The notes beneath the pieces are model-generated. The model searched no databases. It worked only from the letters and a program-made list of their open reading frames with translations, and was not told the origin of the DNA. Position numbers and translations under genes: made by a program. 64,000 nt of DNA from NCBI GenBank assembly GCA_016801845.1, contig CM028915.1, positions 7,720,501-7,784,500 on the forward strand, read 5' to 3'. The stretch comes from Polydactylus sextarius (lineage: Eukaryota > Chordata > Actinopteri > Polynemidae). This document shows, one piece after another, positions 51,178 through 62,973 of this stretch; position 1 is the first letter of the stretch, and the number at the start of each line of letters is the position of its first letter.

Positions 51178-54138
51178 TCTCTTAAGCATATGTGCATACA
51201 CTCACTCAACACACCTGCTTCCGGTTCCTTGTAGCATCTGGACTGTGAGGACTCAGGTGCACTCCTCTAAGCAGAGTCTGTCATGACACTGAATACATTA
51301 GCATTTAATTTACACCACAGGGGAAGCAGTTTTGGTGTCTTATGATTTTGCTTACATTCACATTTTCTTGTTTTTGTTGTTGTTGTTGGTGTGTGTGTGT
51401 GTGTTGCCTTAAGTAGGATTACAGTTTTTGGAAAGTACATTCTCTTTCCTTTCTTTTTTCCTGCATTTGTATTGTTAGACTTCATTTAGTTGAGATTACA
51501 GTCTTATGTTCCCAGTTTCCCCCACTGCTTCTGCTAATTAATCTCATCAGTATTATATACTGGTCTGTTAATTCCCTAATTGAAAACAGGCAGGAAACTA
51601 TCCTTAAACTGCAAGTGCAGTGGCAAAAGCTCACTAGCACATATGTGTGCCTGTGTGTTTGCACATATGTATATGTCATTTAGGTCAAAATAAGGATAGT
51701 GAGCAGATTCCACAAATGTCATGTTGCTCCGCCTAATGGGCTCTCTTGCCATTCAGGCTACATTCTTGGTCTTGGTCTCTGACAGAAATGGGGCTGAGGA
51801 AGATGACTCTCTTCCTTTAACTCACACACAGAGACATGTTGTCATGGGTCAGCTTTGAGGGCATTAGATAGTCTTGCATTAATTTCCTGGAGACAGTTCA
51901 CTCACCTCCACAACCAGTATAAAATGGTACACCAGTATAAAACTGGTAAAGGGGCCACGACGATCAGCCCTTCCTTAGATCAGTAAAGTGTCGTTCCAAC
52001 CAGGGATAATCAGCCTCGTCACCCCTGTGCATAAATTTAATCACTGATTCAAAAATCAGATTTTTGCCAATTAGGCACACTGCTTTTGTCCCAATTAGAT
52101 GAACCATCCTCATTTAATTGGTTTTTAGTCTGAAATTTGTCTAGAAGGGTAACATGATGACACACACACTACAGACTTTAATTTATCTTCTGGAAAATGC
52201 TACAGACTTCTGATTATTTTAGAGACATGAGACTTCATTATAGTTTTATATGTGGATTGTGATATAGTGGAGTTAAGGTTTTATATTTTCATGTATCTGT
52301 TTGAGCTGGAACCGGAAAGGAAACTGAGAGATAACTAACGACTAGTTAAGATAGCTCTGAGGGCTTGCGGTGTGTGTGTGCCCTCAACCACACACACACA
52401 CACATTCCAACAGTGCTAATAGCCCAAGCGTAGATCAGTTGCCTGTGGTCGGAGAGCTGCACAGATCAGGTTTTGCTCGACCAGGTTCATTTGGTGCCTT
52501 TCAGTTTTTAGGTAGGATCATGTCTCTAACATCGCTATCAACCTTGACTATGAAACCCACAACAACACAACCCATCACTAAATTCAGGTGAGTCATCAGA
52601 CACATGCGTTTCACAGTTTTTACTCTGACCGAGCTTCTTACTGACCATGACTTTTACCACAGCTTCCCTTTGATACATTCACTGTATAGTTGTGAATAGT
52701 AACTCTATCTCAACTTCATTGTATTCAACTTCACAGTATTTGTGCAGTATGTAACTAGATCCTTTGTTTGTTTGTATCTGTTTTCAGTATTTACATTAGT
52801 GTTATTTCCTCAGTTTCAGTCAGTTATTAATGAATGATGGGATAACTTCCTCTTCTGCACTAAAGACATAATTAGTTGTTGAGCATGATGCATTGAGATG
52901 TTGGTTCTCTATTCGATTTAGTTCTTATTTCAGTATTTTCCTACTACAAACATTGTATTTTTTGTTAGAATATATATATATGGCCTAAGAGTAGACAATC
53001 TTTATTTATGCAGAATGTGATCACTGTCTACCAAGACTGTTTTGCATGTATTCAGAAGAATATAATCTATTCACAGTGGACCAAAAATAGAAAAAAAGAA
53101 GCCACTCTAGTCTCTACTTTCATCACTTGCCTGGCAATGAAACAAAGCCTCTTGAAGCAAGTGAAGAGTTTTACATGAAGATGAAGACTTAATGCAACAC
53201 AAGATGATGATTTAGCTTTAATCACTTTATTTTAGAATAGATGTACGAGCAAAACAGACGGAGAGTGTTTGTGTGTCGAGACAGTGCGAATATTCTTGGT
53301 AAATGTTTCAGTGTTTCATAAACTCTTGTTAAGAAAACTCTATTTTCTATTTAATAGTAAAACATGCTCTATTTGCCACCGACTGTCCATTTGCCCACCT
53401 ATATGCTCATACAAAACCTGAATCATTCATGTTAGTTAAATTGCAAAAGAGGTAAAAACAGACAGCAGAGAGATTAGGCTGTTGATTGGATATGGTCTTC
53501 AATTCCGCTCTCTGCCACCGCCAATAACAAAAAGGAGCTACAGTAGTATCAGCGAGGGAACAGACAACAGGGAGGAAAGGGTGATGGTGCTGCAGGTTGA
53601 GTGTAATGGAGTCAAGACCCCTAACAGGCTGTCGGCTGCTGCTCACCTGCTGCACAGTCACTGTTTGCGCACAGAAACACGCACACACACGCACAAACAC
53701 ACGCACACACACTTTCAGAAGACACAGACCAATGTCTTGGTAGACAGCTGGTGTGTTGGTGTCAGTGTGTGTGTGCATGTGAGTGCGCCCCGGTGATAAA
53801 TCTTAATTACACAATGGAGTGCAGGCCATGTGCCATCTCATCATACCATGTCAAATCTCATAAGTAACACTAGAGAGCGCGAGGGGAAGAGTGGGAGAAA
53901 GAGATGCAACTGTATGAGAGTGAGAAAATGTGTATGCCATATCTGCTGAAAAAATGATGGGATTACAGAATGGAAATATTGGGTTAAAAAGTAAAGCAAA
54001 TCTTTATTTTGGATGCTACAGGGTGGAGGAACAGTGATCTCTCTTTGTGGATTTTCTTAAAGAGCATGAAAGTATTTTTATGTTGCACAACTATGATTTT
54101 GCCGTCAGCCCTGTCAGTGCTAGTCAACTCTAAAAACC

Positions 54139-54165
54139 TCTGCTGCTGCTGCTGCTGCTGCTGCT
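54139..54165. repeat. (CTG)9 trinucleotide repeat
   Basis: About nine CTG/TGC units in intron 1; not in any supported coding frame. Confidence 0.95.
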
Positions 54166-54219
54166 ATCACTGAATGGATCTAGTTTGTGAAAGAACGGGT
54201 CGGCGGATGAATACACAGT

Positions 54220-54780
54220 TTTAGCGTGTCAAGAGAAAGAATGGGGGTGTTGAGGGTGTTGTTGTTGTTGTGGCCCGCTGAGTCATCGCGGCAAGGGTGA
54301 TCACTAAAAGCAGCCCCCTCAGCCCCCTCAGAGTAATGGTTAATCGTGGGAAGTCTGGTGTTAGGGTAAGTGTGCCTGTGGTCAGGCCTGGCCGGTTTGT
54401 AGGCGGATGTGGTGGGTTTTGGTGTGTCGTGGTGTGACAGGGCCAGTCAGGCGGATGAAGCGTGTGTTGTTGTAGCTGAGGCAGTGAGGAAAGCCCTGTA
54501 CAAGCAACTCTGAGCTGTGCTGGCTGGGAGAAGCAATGGGGCAACTCTCCCAGAATGAAAAAAAAATCCCTGTGCCTTTGTATTCATTGCTGTTGCTGTT
54601 CCTCCCTCTGCTGTGGGTTTGGATGTCTGGTGTGTGTGTTCTCCTGGTTGTCTGTTAATGTCCAGTTGTAACATTCAGCCTGATTCTAGACCTCTGGTGT
54701 TGTGCTCCGTCGCCGCAGATAAAGTGCACTTCCTGGAATGGCGGCGTCAACCCAGGAAGTAAAACCTCTGAACCACAAAA
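54220..54780. other. Locally GC-richer block in intron 1
   Basis: Higher G content and some CpG compared with the surroundings, with GTT repeats (54250-54271) and an inverted pair ACTTCCTGG (54728-54736) / CCAGGAAGT (54752-54760), each an ETS-type site. It could be a regulatory element close to exon 2. The 107-codon minus-strand frame is Thr/Pro-rich low complexity and is not supported as a gene. Confidence 0.3.
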
Positions 54781-55910
54781 AGCTGAGTGGACAAGGTTAA
54801 ATGGCAGAGGACAGGACACAATACATGTTTTTTTTTTTTAAACTGTGTTCTGTTTTATATACACTCTATATACTCAATAAAATGGCAGCATTACAGAAAG
54901 AAAAAGAAACTGTAAGATATTGATCACACAAAACGTTGTTATGACAACATCCGACAAAACAAGTTAAACCAACCACACGGTTCCAGTCTGAGTTATTTGG
55001 CAGTAATGAGATGTTTGATAGTTATACCTGGAATCACAAACTGACAAAAACTGAACCAGAACAGAAAAAATCTTTCCATTTGTCCACTGATCACAGTATA
55101 AATGATTAATCATTAAGGTTTTTGATTACCCACTTTGTGTTTTGATAAATTCATATACTACAAGTAGATGAACTCCTCTACCTGCCCATGAACTCGCCCA
55201 TGTAAAAAAAAATCTAAATTTCAAAGTGTGCTTATCTGTAGTTGATATATTTTTTCATCAACCTCTTGTCAACCTTGAGCTTAAAGAAAATTCATATAAC
55301 GATGCATTAAGTGAACTCAGAAACTGAACTTAAAACTGACTTTTCAACTATTGAATAAAGGAGGAATTTGAAACAGAACTATTGAATGTAGTGTAAACTT
55401 TCAGGCCTTGTTGCATAATTACTGTAATATACTATTTTACCTGGACAAACAGATACTAACACCGCTATTGTGTATATACATACGCTAAGCAGACACACAT
55501 GGATGCTATACAAACATTGCTTTCTGTTAGCAGGTATTGTTACATACAGTGCATCACCCTCTGCCCTGTATTGATCCTTGTTTGTATATATTAAGGATCC
55601 GTGTATGTATATATGGAATCATAAACACAGATATGTGTTAGACCTTAATCCTATGCTACATGTCTATCTAATGCTGGCTCTGCGGTGTCTTCCTTGTTGT
55701 CTGTGGCAGGATAATTGGCTCCAGTCAGTCATTCTGTCACTCAGACCTGCAGCAGATGCAATTGCAAAGCATCATGGTCTAACACATGCACCGCTGCACT
55801 GGCTGCCTTGAGCTGAGGAAGACTGTATACTGTATACATTATTTTAAGAACAAAAAGAACATATATCAATACATACATACACTTAAACGCATATGCACAA
55901 AGTCATGCCT

Positions 55911-55930
55911 ACACACACACACACACACAC
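55911..55930. repeat. (CA)n microsatellite
   Basis: About ten AC units. Confidence 0.9.
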
Positions 55931-56545
55931 TGCACTCAGCAAGCTGCATATAATCTATATCTAAAGACTGAAACTCAGTTTAACACCTCAGTGCATTTAA
56001 CATCCGCTTTCTTTTTCCCAGCACTTCGTCTCATCTGGTTTGGGCAGGAGTCACTGAATGACATAAAACATTTCTGTCAGGGTGTCTTCAGCATTTGAAT
56101 TATGTGTGAGGGACACTGAATCTAATGTGCATCTCTGTGTGTGTATGCCCTTTCTAAATTGCTATGATGTTTCCTCTTAAACCAGATTTTAAAGTGAAAG
56201 TGAAAGTGAGTTTTTTTTGTAGTACTTGTGACACATTAAGTCCAGTTAGGTCTCATCATGTATGCTCCATTGCCCATCCTCACCCAAACCAGACTCTGCT
56301 TGGAAATACATCTGTAAAAGGATATGTTTCTTTTAAAGCACAGCTCAGATTGTGTTATGTTACAGTAGATTGCTACAAAACAGAATCCTTCTTATATCTT
56401 AAAGGGCAAGAAAACATTTTCTTTCAAAGGTGAACCCCACAAACCATGAGCCTGCTGTCTGTCTGCCTGTCACTCCTGTGAAGTTAGGTTACAGCTCCAT
56501 TATCTGGCAAATACTGACTGACTTCTTCTGTCTTTATTTCTGCAG

Positions 56546-56625
56546 GCACAGAAATCCTGGATAGAAAGAGCCTTCAGCAAGAGAGAATGTGTTCATATCA
56601 TAGTGAGCACCAAAGACCCCCATAG
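56546..56625 (+). CDS. trpm3: trpm3 coding exon 2 (residues 31-57)
   Basis: Acceptor TTTATTTCTGCAG|GC and donor CATAG|GTGAGT are both strong. The exon encodes Ala-Gln-Lys then SWIERAFSKRECVHII, Val-Ser-Thr-Lys-Asp-Pro-His, with Arg57 split after two bases (phase 2). The WIERAF-KRECVHII block is shared by TRPM1 and TRPM3 and opens the N-terminal homology region. Two differences from the mammalian TRPM3 I remember are Ser41 (Tyr) and Val50 (Pro, in the I-P-S-T-K motif). Confidence 0.97.
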
Positions 56626-57830
56626 GTGAGTGAGAATGTACTGTCTGTAAAGGAAAAAAGGAAAAATCTTTTCATGTGAAGTAAAATCTATAACAAGACC
56701 ATATTGAAAGCACACCTCACATATAGCACATTTAGAGCTCTATTTAACTATTGACCTTTTTAAAAAAGTCCTCTATTTGCATCATAAGTAGGTGTTCTAC
56801 ACTAACGAGCCAAACATATTGACATTATACATTTTAAAAGCACAAATAATGAGTTTAGCTGCTTTAGTGACATTTGAGGAATTCAGGACCAGGCCTTTTC
56901 ATAAAGACATTAAAATATTCCACATCATTGTAAATTTTATTCATAGAAGCTCCGCTCCTCCTGCATAATTTCCACAGGAGCAGAGCTCTTATCCACTCGG
57001 TACAGGAAAATATATTGAGTATGTTCACAAGGACTCTGTCTGTATGATACTTATGGTATAATATGATTGTAATTTCAAGTGGACAATAAGAAAGATATAG
57101 TTTTGAGAGGCACATTTTATGTCATTGTCATGGTGACTGTTGTACAAATCTTTACTACAGTGGATGTCATTGTGTGGGCTGACAAAGTTAAGAAAGTTAA
57201 GTGTAATTCCTGCAGTACAGGCCCTCGCTCTCACAGACACAGTCACACGGAAATGCCACTCTTAAGTAAGTAAACATAATTAGCATAACTAGTGGAAAGT
57301 GAGTCAAATGCATGAGTAGAAGGAGGGGAAAAGAGATGTTCCCTAAGATCAAATGAGCTTTCCTCTTTTTAGTCAAAAACACATGTGATGATACAGAAAG
57401 CAGAGACTGGCAAAGATCCTTTGGTGAAAGGAGATGGAAACATGAAGTAATAATCAAAGCATCCTGACTACTTTTCCTCCCAGGGCTCCCACTCCATCCT
57501 GTAAGGTTAAAACACAGAGTATAAAAGCTGCATTCACTACATCAATATACTCGTGTAGGAATACCACTATTCATATAACTGTCATTCTGCCACAGTGGAG
57601 TTTCCAAGAGGGAGAGGTAGAGGTGAACAAGGGAGAGATTTTTTTTAAGAGATGAAAACAAAAAGAATCAGAGCCAACACAAGATTGCAGAGGGGCACAG
57701 ATCCTTCTCCTCCTCTCCTCCCCAATCAGGAGATGAAAGTCAAATGACAAGCTGTCACTTCAGCCTTCCCCACCTCTTACTGCTAGGCACATGACGACAG
57801 CAGCTCTCACACTATTTCTCTCATTCTCTG

Positions 57831-57838
57831 CCACACAC

Positions 57839-57873
<35 letters not shown>
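57831..57873. repeat. (CA)n microsatellite
   Basis: About 21 CA units with one CG interruption. Confidence 0.95.
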
Positions 57874-57877
<4 letters not shown>

Positions 57878-57984
57878 CATGTTTTTATGACTTTCATTCA
57901 TTTCCTGGAGACCAATACAGCCCTAGAGATCTCAATTATTGGTACCATTTGTCTGTTTGTCTGTAGGTTTGAATAGTGGGTTTC

Positions 57985-58090
57985 TTTGGTTTTTACATTA
58001 TGGGGACCTGCTTTTTGTCTCCATAAGGGAGACAGATCACCATAATGGGAGTGTGAAGACAGGTTTAGGTCCCCACAATGTAGGAAAAAC
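57985..58090. mobile_element. Short fish inverted-repeat element
   Basis: ACATTATGGGGACCTG at the left and CAGGTTTAGGTCCCCACAAT at the right, followed by GTAGGAAAAAC and a CA-rich end, are imperfect inverted ends. CCATAAGGGAGACAG and CCATAATGGGAGTGTGAAG lie between. I recall this as a very common teleost element found next to CA repeats. It ends about 155 bases before exon 3. Confidence 0.65.
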
Positions 58091-58246
58091 ACATATGCAC
58101 ACACACAATCTCTGTCTCTCACCAATTTCTCAACACTACAATAGCTTTGCTTGGGGCTCAGACCTCTCAAGGTTTCAATTTTTCTATAAAAGGGTATGTC
58201 ACACACTAATCTTTTATACTCACTTTTATTTCATCCTCTCATCCAG

Positions 58247-58448
58247 GTGCTGCTGTGGTCGTCTGATAGGTCAACATGTGGGCCTGCCCCCGGGCATCTC
58301 ATCCAGTCAGAATGATAAGGCAGAACGTTTGGCCAAGAATGACAGCCTGTCAGAGAAGTGGTCGATCAGCAAACACACACAGCTCAGTCCTACCGATGCC
58401 TTCGGCACCATTGAGTTCCAGGGAGGAGGACACTCCAACAAAGCCATG
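58247..58448 (+). CDS. trpm3: trpm3 coding exon 3 (residues 57-124)
   Basis: Acceptor CTCATCCAG|G and donor GCCATG|GTGACT. The first base completes Arg57; 67 full codons follow and the exon ends in phase 0. It begins CCCGRLIGQHVGLPPGIS, passes through a polar variable stretch (residues about 77-92), then EKWSISKHTQLSPTDAFG and TIEFQGGGHSNKAM. The SPTDAFGTIEFQGGGHSNKAM-type block is TRPM3-like; TRPM1 as I recall it has S-Y-P-T-D-S-Y-G here. The donor GTGACT is weaker than the others. The frame is open well beyond both ends of the exon. Confidence 0.97.
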
Positions 58449-59166
58449 GTGACTCCCATAACAAATCTACTGTGCTTCCAGTTGTCAGCGCTTCTTGCCA
58501 AGCTTTTGTCAAATAATAACATCTGATACTCACTGCACATTACTGCACCCAGCTCATCTTTAAATTACACTGTTGCAGCAGATAATGAATTAAAACCCAT
58601 CACACAGACGCACCTCAATCACATGCCTGAAGGTAACAGAAAAATCAATCACATCAGTGTAATTATTGATATGATTTAAAAGACTCTTGTGTCAGGAGAC
58701 TGCAGCAGATAAAATTCTGCCTCTTGAATATTTTCACCCCCAAAAGAAGTCTGATTGTAGATGTTATTCACATCAGCTTTACTCGAACACTCTGCGATGT
58801 TGGATTATTAGAGCTAAATTATGTCTGATTTATTCCCAATGTTAAATTATTTATCCAGGCACATGCCAGGTTGAGTGTCTGAGAGCAAATTATAATTTAA
58901 CAGATGTTCCACACAGCACATGGCTCTTCAATCATAGTAAACATCTGTTGGATACTTTTGTGCGATTAAAAAAGAAAGCCATATGCTCGGGCACGTCTTC
59001 AGCACTGTCCATGTAGTTTTACTTTCACGTTACAGATTTGTTTCTCATGGACTGCTCTTGTGACATGTAGTGTGTACACATACTGCACGTGTATGCACGT
59101 GTTTTCCTGTTTGTGTGAAGCAGATGTGCTAGTTTAGATCACTGACACATATCCTACTGTTTACAG
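58449..59166 (+). other. trpm3: trpm3 intron 3 (0.7 kb)
   Basis: GT-AG, phase 0, with no repeat or gene recognised inside. Confidence 0.9.
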
Positions 59167-59380
59167 TACGTGCGAGTGTCTTATGACACCAAGCCTGACC
59201 TTCTGCTCCACCTGATGACCAAGGAATGGCAGCTGGATCTGCCCAAGCTGCTCATCTCAGTCCATGGGGGCCTGCAGAATTTTGAATTACAACCCAAACT
59301 CAAACAGGTCTTTGGCAAAGGGCTCATCAAGGCTGCCATGACAACAGGTGCCTGGATATTCACTGGAGGGGTCAACACAG
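59167..59380 (+). CDS. trpm3: trpm3 coding exon 4 (residues 125-196)
   Basis: Acceptor TGTTTACAG|TACG, donor ACACAG|GTAATG, 71 codons plus one base (phase 1). It starts YVRVSYDTKPDLLLHLMTKE, then LLISVHGGLQNFELQPKL (from residue 152) and TTGAWIFTGGVNT (to residue 195). The S-V-H-G-G and W-I-F-T-G-G glycine motifs belong to the Rossmann-like (SLOG/LSDAT) fold in TRPM MHR1/2, which is near-invariant in TRPM1/3/6/7. In TRPM channels this domain forms the cytosolic ring and contributes to assembly and gating. Confidence 0.98.
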
Positions 59381-61442
59381 GTAATGTATGCCATGAAGAG
59401 ACCAGACAGAAATTGATGAGTCATTTTATTTGAGTGGCCTCGCACTTGTGTCACAGTAGGAGTATGATGAGTGTCTTTGAATAGACCTCATAAGTTGTCA
59501 TCCATTAAATATCCACTCATCAAACCCCACAGGGCTGTAAAGATGTTCAGCCACTGGATCACTGTAGGAGGGTTCTAAAAAGTATATTATGAGCACTTAA
59601 CTATACTCAAAGACACTCATGGTCAGATGGGTGAAGTGTTAGCCCTCAATTATTATTTCATGCTTCTTGAGTAAAAACAGTGTCAGAGAGTTTAAATTGA
59701 ATCTGCTGTTATGACAGTCAATAAAAGGGTAAATTAAATTATACACATTGTTTTTAGTCAGAGAGGACGATCTGAACTAAATGTGAGAGTAAGTGTTATT
59801 GCTTTATTAGTTGTCTGACAGATATGACTGAGTTGGCAATGAGGGTCCATGGTGAACTTATGCTTTTCAAGGAGTGGAAGTGGTGTGTAGGATTCCTGAA
59901 GATCTACACAGACTTGTTTTAAATGCAGGAGATGGAATGATGAAGTGTGAAAGTAATCTAGAGAAAAATCATTTCAAAGTCTGAGAGTCACAAGACCATT
60001 GGGTAACGGAGTTTGTGACAATATAAAAGCAGTTGAAATGAAAATAGGGTAAAGTGAAAGTGTCAGCTGACAGACTGACAGCACATGAATTATGCAGAAG
60101 CATGGAGTTGTCATACATATGGAAAGTAGGCTAGTCTCTGTGACTGAATTGGATCTCCACTATGTTTCTGTTCTTGGTGAGCTACGGAAAGTGGTGCTCC
60201 TAAAAAAGTCCTAAAATTAGTAAATGCTTGGTTGTTCCTGTCTCACATATCAATGGAAGTGTAGTATTCTGAAACTTAATCAGCATTTACAACGCACTGA
60301 TATAAAAAAAAAAAATGAACAGACATTCATTGTTGGAATAGTCAGGGATCACTTAACCTTTGGTCATGAGTAGTGTTAATTCTTATCACTGTTTCACTTT
60401 GTCTTCCACCTCGCAGTTTAAAATCAGCGTTGCTCTTGTATTGTTGCTAGATCACAGACAACCACTTTTTTTGAGTGAGTGAATTGATTTAACCATTCGA
60501 GTGATTCAACTCTTGATATGATTCAACTTATTCGGAAAGTGAGAGTAAATACGCAAATTCCCACAGTCCCAAGGCAATAATTCATTATGAGCAAATGCCA
60601 AAGGTACATAGTTTACAAATATATTACAAAAGCCAACTTGTCCGGTAGAATTGAACATCTAAGTCTCTAAGGAAAAACTACATTGGTGGTGTTTGTCTTC
60701 ACTATCAATTACTTTCTTTTTTAAACTGTAATCTGTAAGGATTCACACCATTGATGTTACAGTTAGTGGATAATTCCCTCAACTCCTACTACCTCTCTAC
60801 TAATGCAGTGTTGTCACATACAACACCGATACATTTACCTGGTGCTGATAGTCTTCATCAGTGACGTGTGACGTGTGACGTGTATTTGTATGCCTCAGGA
60901 TTCTGTTTTAAATTTTCTAGAATGGAAGTAAGATAAAATATTGGACTATAATGTTTAAAAGGATTAGATAAGATACAAAACAGCAAGAACCGATAGGTCA
61001 TTGGCTGCTTTCGAGTGCCTGCATTTGAATACATAGAGGAAAAGAAAGTAAGATTTAGTGACAGAATGGGTGCAGAGGCAAGAAAGGGGAAGAGAGTTGC
61101 GTGAATAATGGATGCAGGGATGGGTACAAGGGGTAGTTGTAGATAGAGGTGGAGAAAGACTAAATGTCAGCAGGAGAAATGGGATAAGATGGCCTCCTGG
61201 TCTCACTGTTGAACCCCTAAGGACAAGAGCAAGAAGCCTGGAGCTATGAACTGTCTGTTTGAAGCTCTCTTGCTCTTTGTGGGTGTGTGTGTTGTTATCC
61301 CTCTGTGCATAACGCATTCTCTTTATCTTTCACAGCAAAGTATATCATCATCTTGTAGTTTAAAGTATTGATCAGGACAAAACTGATATGTAATCTGTTT
61401 CTCTGTCCTTCCCTCAAACACACTAAACATTTATACACACAG
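59381..61442 (+). other. trpm3: trpm3 intron 4 (2.1 kb)
   Basis: GT-AG, phase 1. It carries three tandem TGACGTG units (60862-60882), an A run at 60304-60314 and otherwise ordinary AT-rich sequence. No gene was seen. Confidence 0.9.
60862..60882 (+). promoter_or_regulatory. Triple TGACGTG (CRE-like) tandem
   Basis: Three exact 7-base repeats of TGACGTG in a row. Each holds a CRE half-site (TGACG) and an ACGTG core, so it could bind CREB/ATF or bHLH-PAS factors; it could equally be a chance microduplication. Confidence 0.3.
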
Positions 61443-61567
61443 GGGTGATCCGCCATGTGGGTGATGCACTGAAAGACCATGCTTCTAAGTCAAGAGGGAA
61501 GATCTGCACCATTGGAATTGCTCCATGGGGCATCGTAGAAAATCAAGAGGATCTTGTTGGCAAAGAT
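61443..61567 (+). CDS. trpm3: trpm3 coding exon 5 (residues 196-237)
   Basis: The acceptor is CACACAG|GG; the first two bases complete Gly196, 41 codons follow and the donor is GAT|GTAAGT (phase 0). It encodes VIRHVGDALKDHASKSRGK then CTIGIAPWGIVENQEDL and Val-Gly-Lys-Asp. The I-G-I-A-P-W-G strand-loop is part of the MHR nucleotide-binding-like fold. Other AGs nearby would break the frame, and only 61443 restores the G-V-I-R-H junction. Confidence 0.98.
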
Positions 61568-61733
61568 GTAAGTCTCTCTGAGCACAAACAAACTAAATAA
61601 TCTACCAAGCGTGATGCTCAGTGAAGCATATAGCTTCACCAAGGCCAAACATTTTCTTGCCTCATATTTGGATTCATCCAGAAGAATCCAGATCTGATGC
61701 ACAAATCTCAGCCTCATAACTATTGAATGTCAG

Positions 61734-61801
61734 TTTTTTTTTTTTTTTTTTTTTTTTTACATGAGGATCGATATAGTGTTTCCTGAAAAAAAAAAAAAAA
61801 A
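61734..61801. repeat. T25 ... A16 inverted homopolymers
   Basis: Twenty-five T (61734-61758), a 27-base spacer, then sixteen A (61786-61801). In RNA the two would pair as a U-A stem. Confidence 0.9.
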
Positions 61802-62289
61802 TCATGAAGGAAAATTCCTGGATTGGCACAAATACAAATGAACAAACATAAATACAGGTGAAAGCAAAACCCCCTTGGGAACAGTTACAGAGTGGTCACT
61901 TGTTTTCTCTAGTACTTGTTTGCATGTTTATATGTGAAAAACCTCACGTGTAAGCCACAGTTGTCATAGCCTGTAAATTGCTGTTGACAGCTTATTAGCT
62001 GAGCTGCTGAGTCGGCCAATCCAGTGTGACAAACTCTCCTTCAAAATGAGTTGGACATCTGGCAGAGCCCCATCAGATAGTGGGACACATGCTGACACAT
62101 TCAAATCTAAGGGATCAATATTATGGTACGGTTAAAATTTCATCAGAATGTTCTGTGCTCCGTCCTGCTGAACAACTCAACCAGAGCTGATTAATGTTGG
62201 TGACTGAAATGAGATGATTAAGTGCTGAAGCTCTTTTTTCCTGCTCCTTTGGGCTCAAGTGTATGTGCCTAATGACTAGATGAGTTTAC

Positions 62290-62665
62290 CTCAAATTTTT
62301 CAGGTGCTGCACCAGTCGAACAAATCCAAGCTTAGAGAAACTTACTGGTGCAGCACAGGCAGAGATCACTTTTTGTCTCTAGCAAGTCAAGCACCAAAAG
62401 GCTGTACCCTACATTTCCCATGAATCAACTTTTAGCATCTCTTCATGCATCTTTCTCCATCTGGTAGATGTGTATTCCTTTCAAACTCTATGCCCCAGTT
62501 TGTACCTTAAGCATGCCATTAAAACTTTGTAGGCTCCAGGCCCCTCTTTTAAACTTTTGAAAGCTTCCTTCAGACCCACAGGGGACATTATACAACTGTT
62601 TTCTGAGACTGAGTAGTCAGCTCCATGACAAGTAAATTGAAAAAACTGGTGGAGTGCTCCTTTAA
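62290..62665. mobile_element. Probable dispersed repeat with perfect 13-bp inverted repeat
   Basis: GTGCTGCACCAGT (62304-62316) and ACTGGTGCAGCAC (62344-62356) form a perfect hairpin with a 27-base loop. Further right, on the minus strand, TTAAAGGAGCACTCCACCAG (ending near 62645) resembles the start of repeats I recall from fish genomes. Boundaries and family are uncertain. Confidence 0.4.
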
Positions 62666-62801
62666 CAGACACTCTGGGAAACTGGGAACATGCAGTAACG
62701 TTTGCCAAATTTACCTTTTGTCAACACTTAGGGTACAAATGTGAAACTTGTGTTGAAACTGATGTTTACATATTTAGTAAAAGTTGTCTTTTCACAACCA
62801 G

Positions 62802-62973
62802 GTGGTGCGCCCATACCAGACCATGTCCAACCCGATGAGCAAGTTGACAGTTCTGAACAGTCTCCACTCCCACTTCATCCTGGCGGACAACGGCACCACA
62901 GGAAAGTACGGTGCTGAAGTCAAACTGCGACGCCAGCTAGAGAAACACATCTCCCTGCAGAAGATCAATACAC
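62802..62973 (+). CDS. trpm3: trpm3 coding exon 6 (residues 238-295, partial gene)
   Basis: Acceptor CACAACCAG|GTG, donor ACAC|GTGAGT; 57 codons plus the first base of Arg295 (phase 1). It encodes VVRPYQTMSNPMSKLTVLNS, then HFILADNGTTGKYGAEV and KLRRQLEKHISLQKINT. The L-A-D-N-G-T-x-G-K-Y-G motif is a TRPM-wide signature. The next exon, expected to start I-G-Q-G-V-P, is outside the window, so the gene is cut here after about one sixth of its usual length of roughly 1,700 residues. Confidence 0.98.

Larger units (their letters stand above)
56626..58246 (+). other. trpm3: trpm3 intron 2 (1.6 kb)
   Basis: GT-AG, phase 2. It contains a CA microsatellite (57831-57873) and a fish interspersed repeat (about 57985-58090) shortly before exon 3. 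Otherwise nothing was recognised. Confidence 0.9.
61568..62801 (+). other. trpm3: trpm3 intron 5 (1.2 kb)
   Basis: GT-AG, phase 0. It contains a T25 run, an A16 run 27 bases later, and a probable dispersed repeat (62290-62665). Confidence 0.9.

Noticed and set aside
54221..54544. 107-codon Thr/Pro-rich minus-strand frame
   Set aside because: Low-complexity shadow of a GT/GTT-rich block; no family resemblance.
56796..56860. CTAACGAGCCAAACATATTG, reminiscent of termini of a fish DNA transposon
   Set aside because: Only about 20 bases resemble it and no opposite terminus was found.
57939..58526. 195-codon + strand frame across exon 3
   Set aside because: Only the part 58247-58448 is real coding sequence; the ends are open intron.
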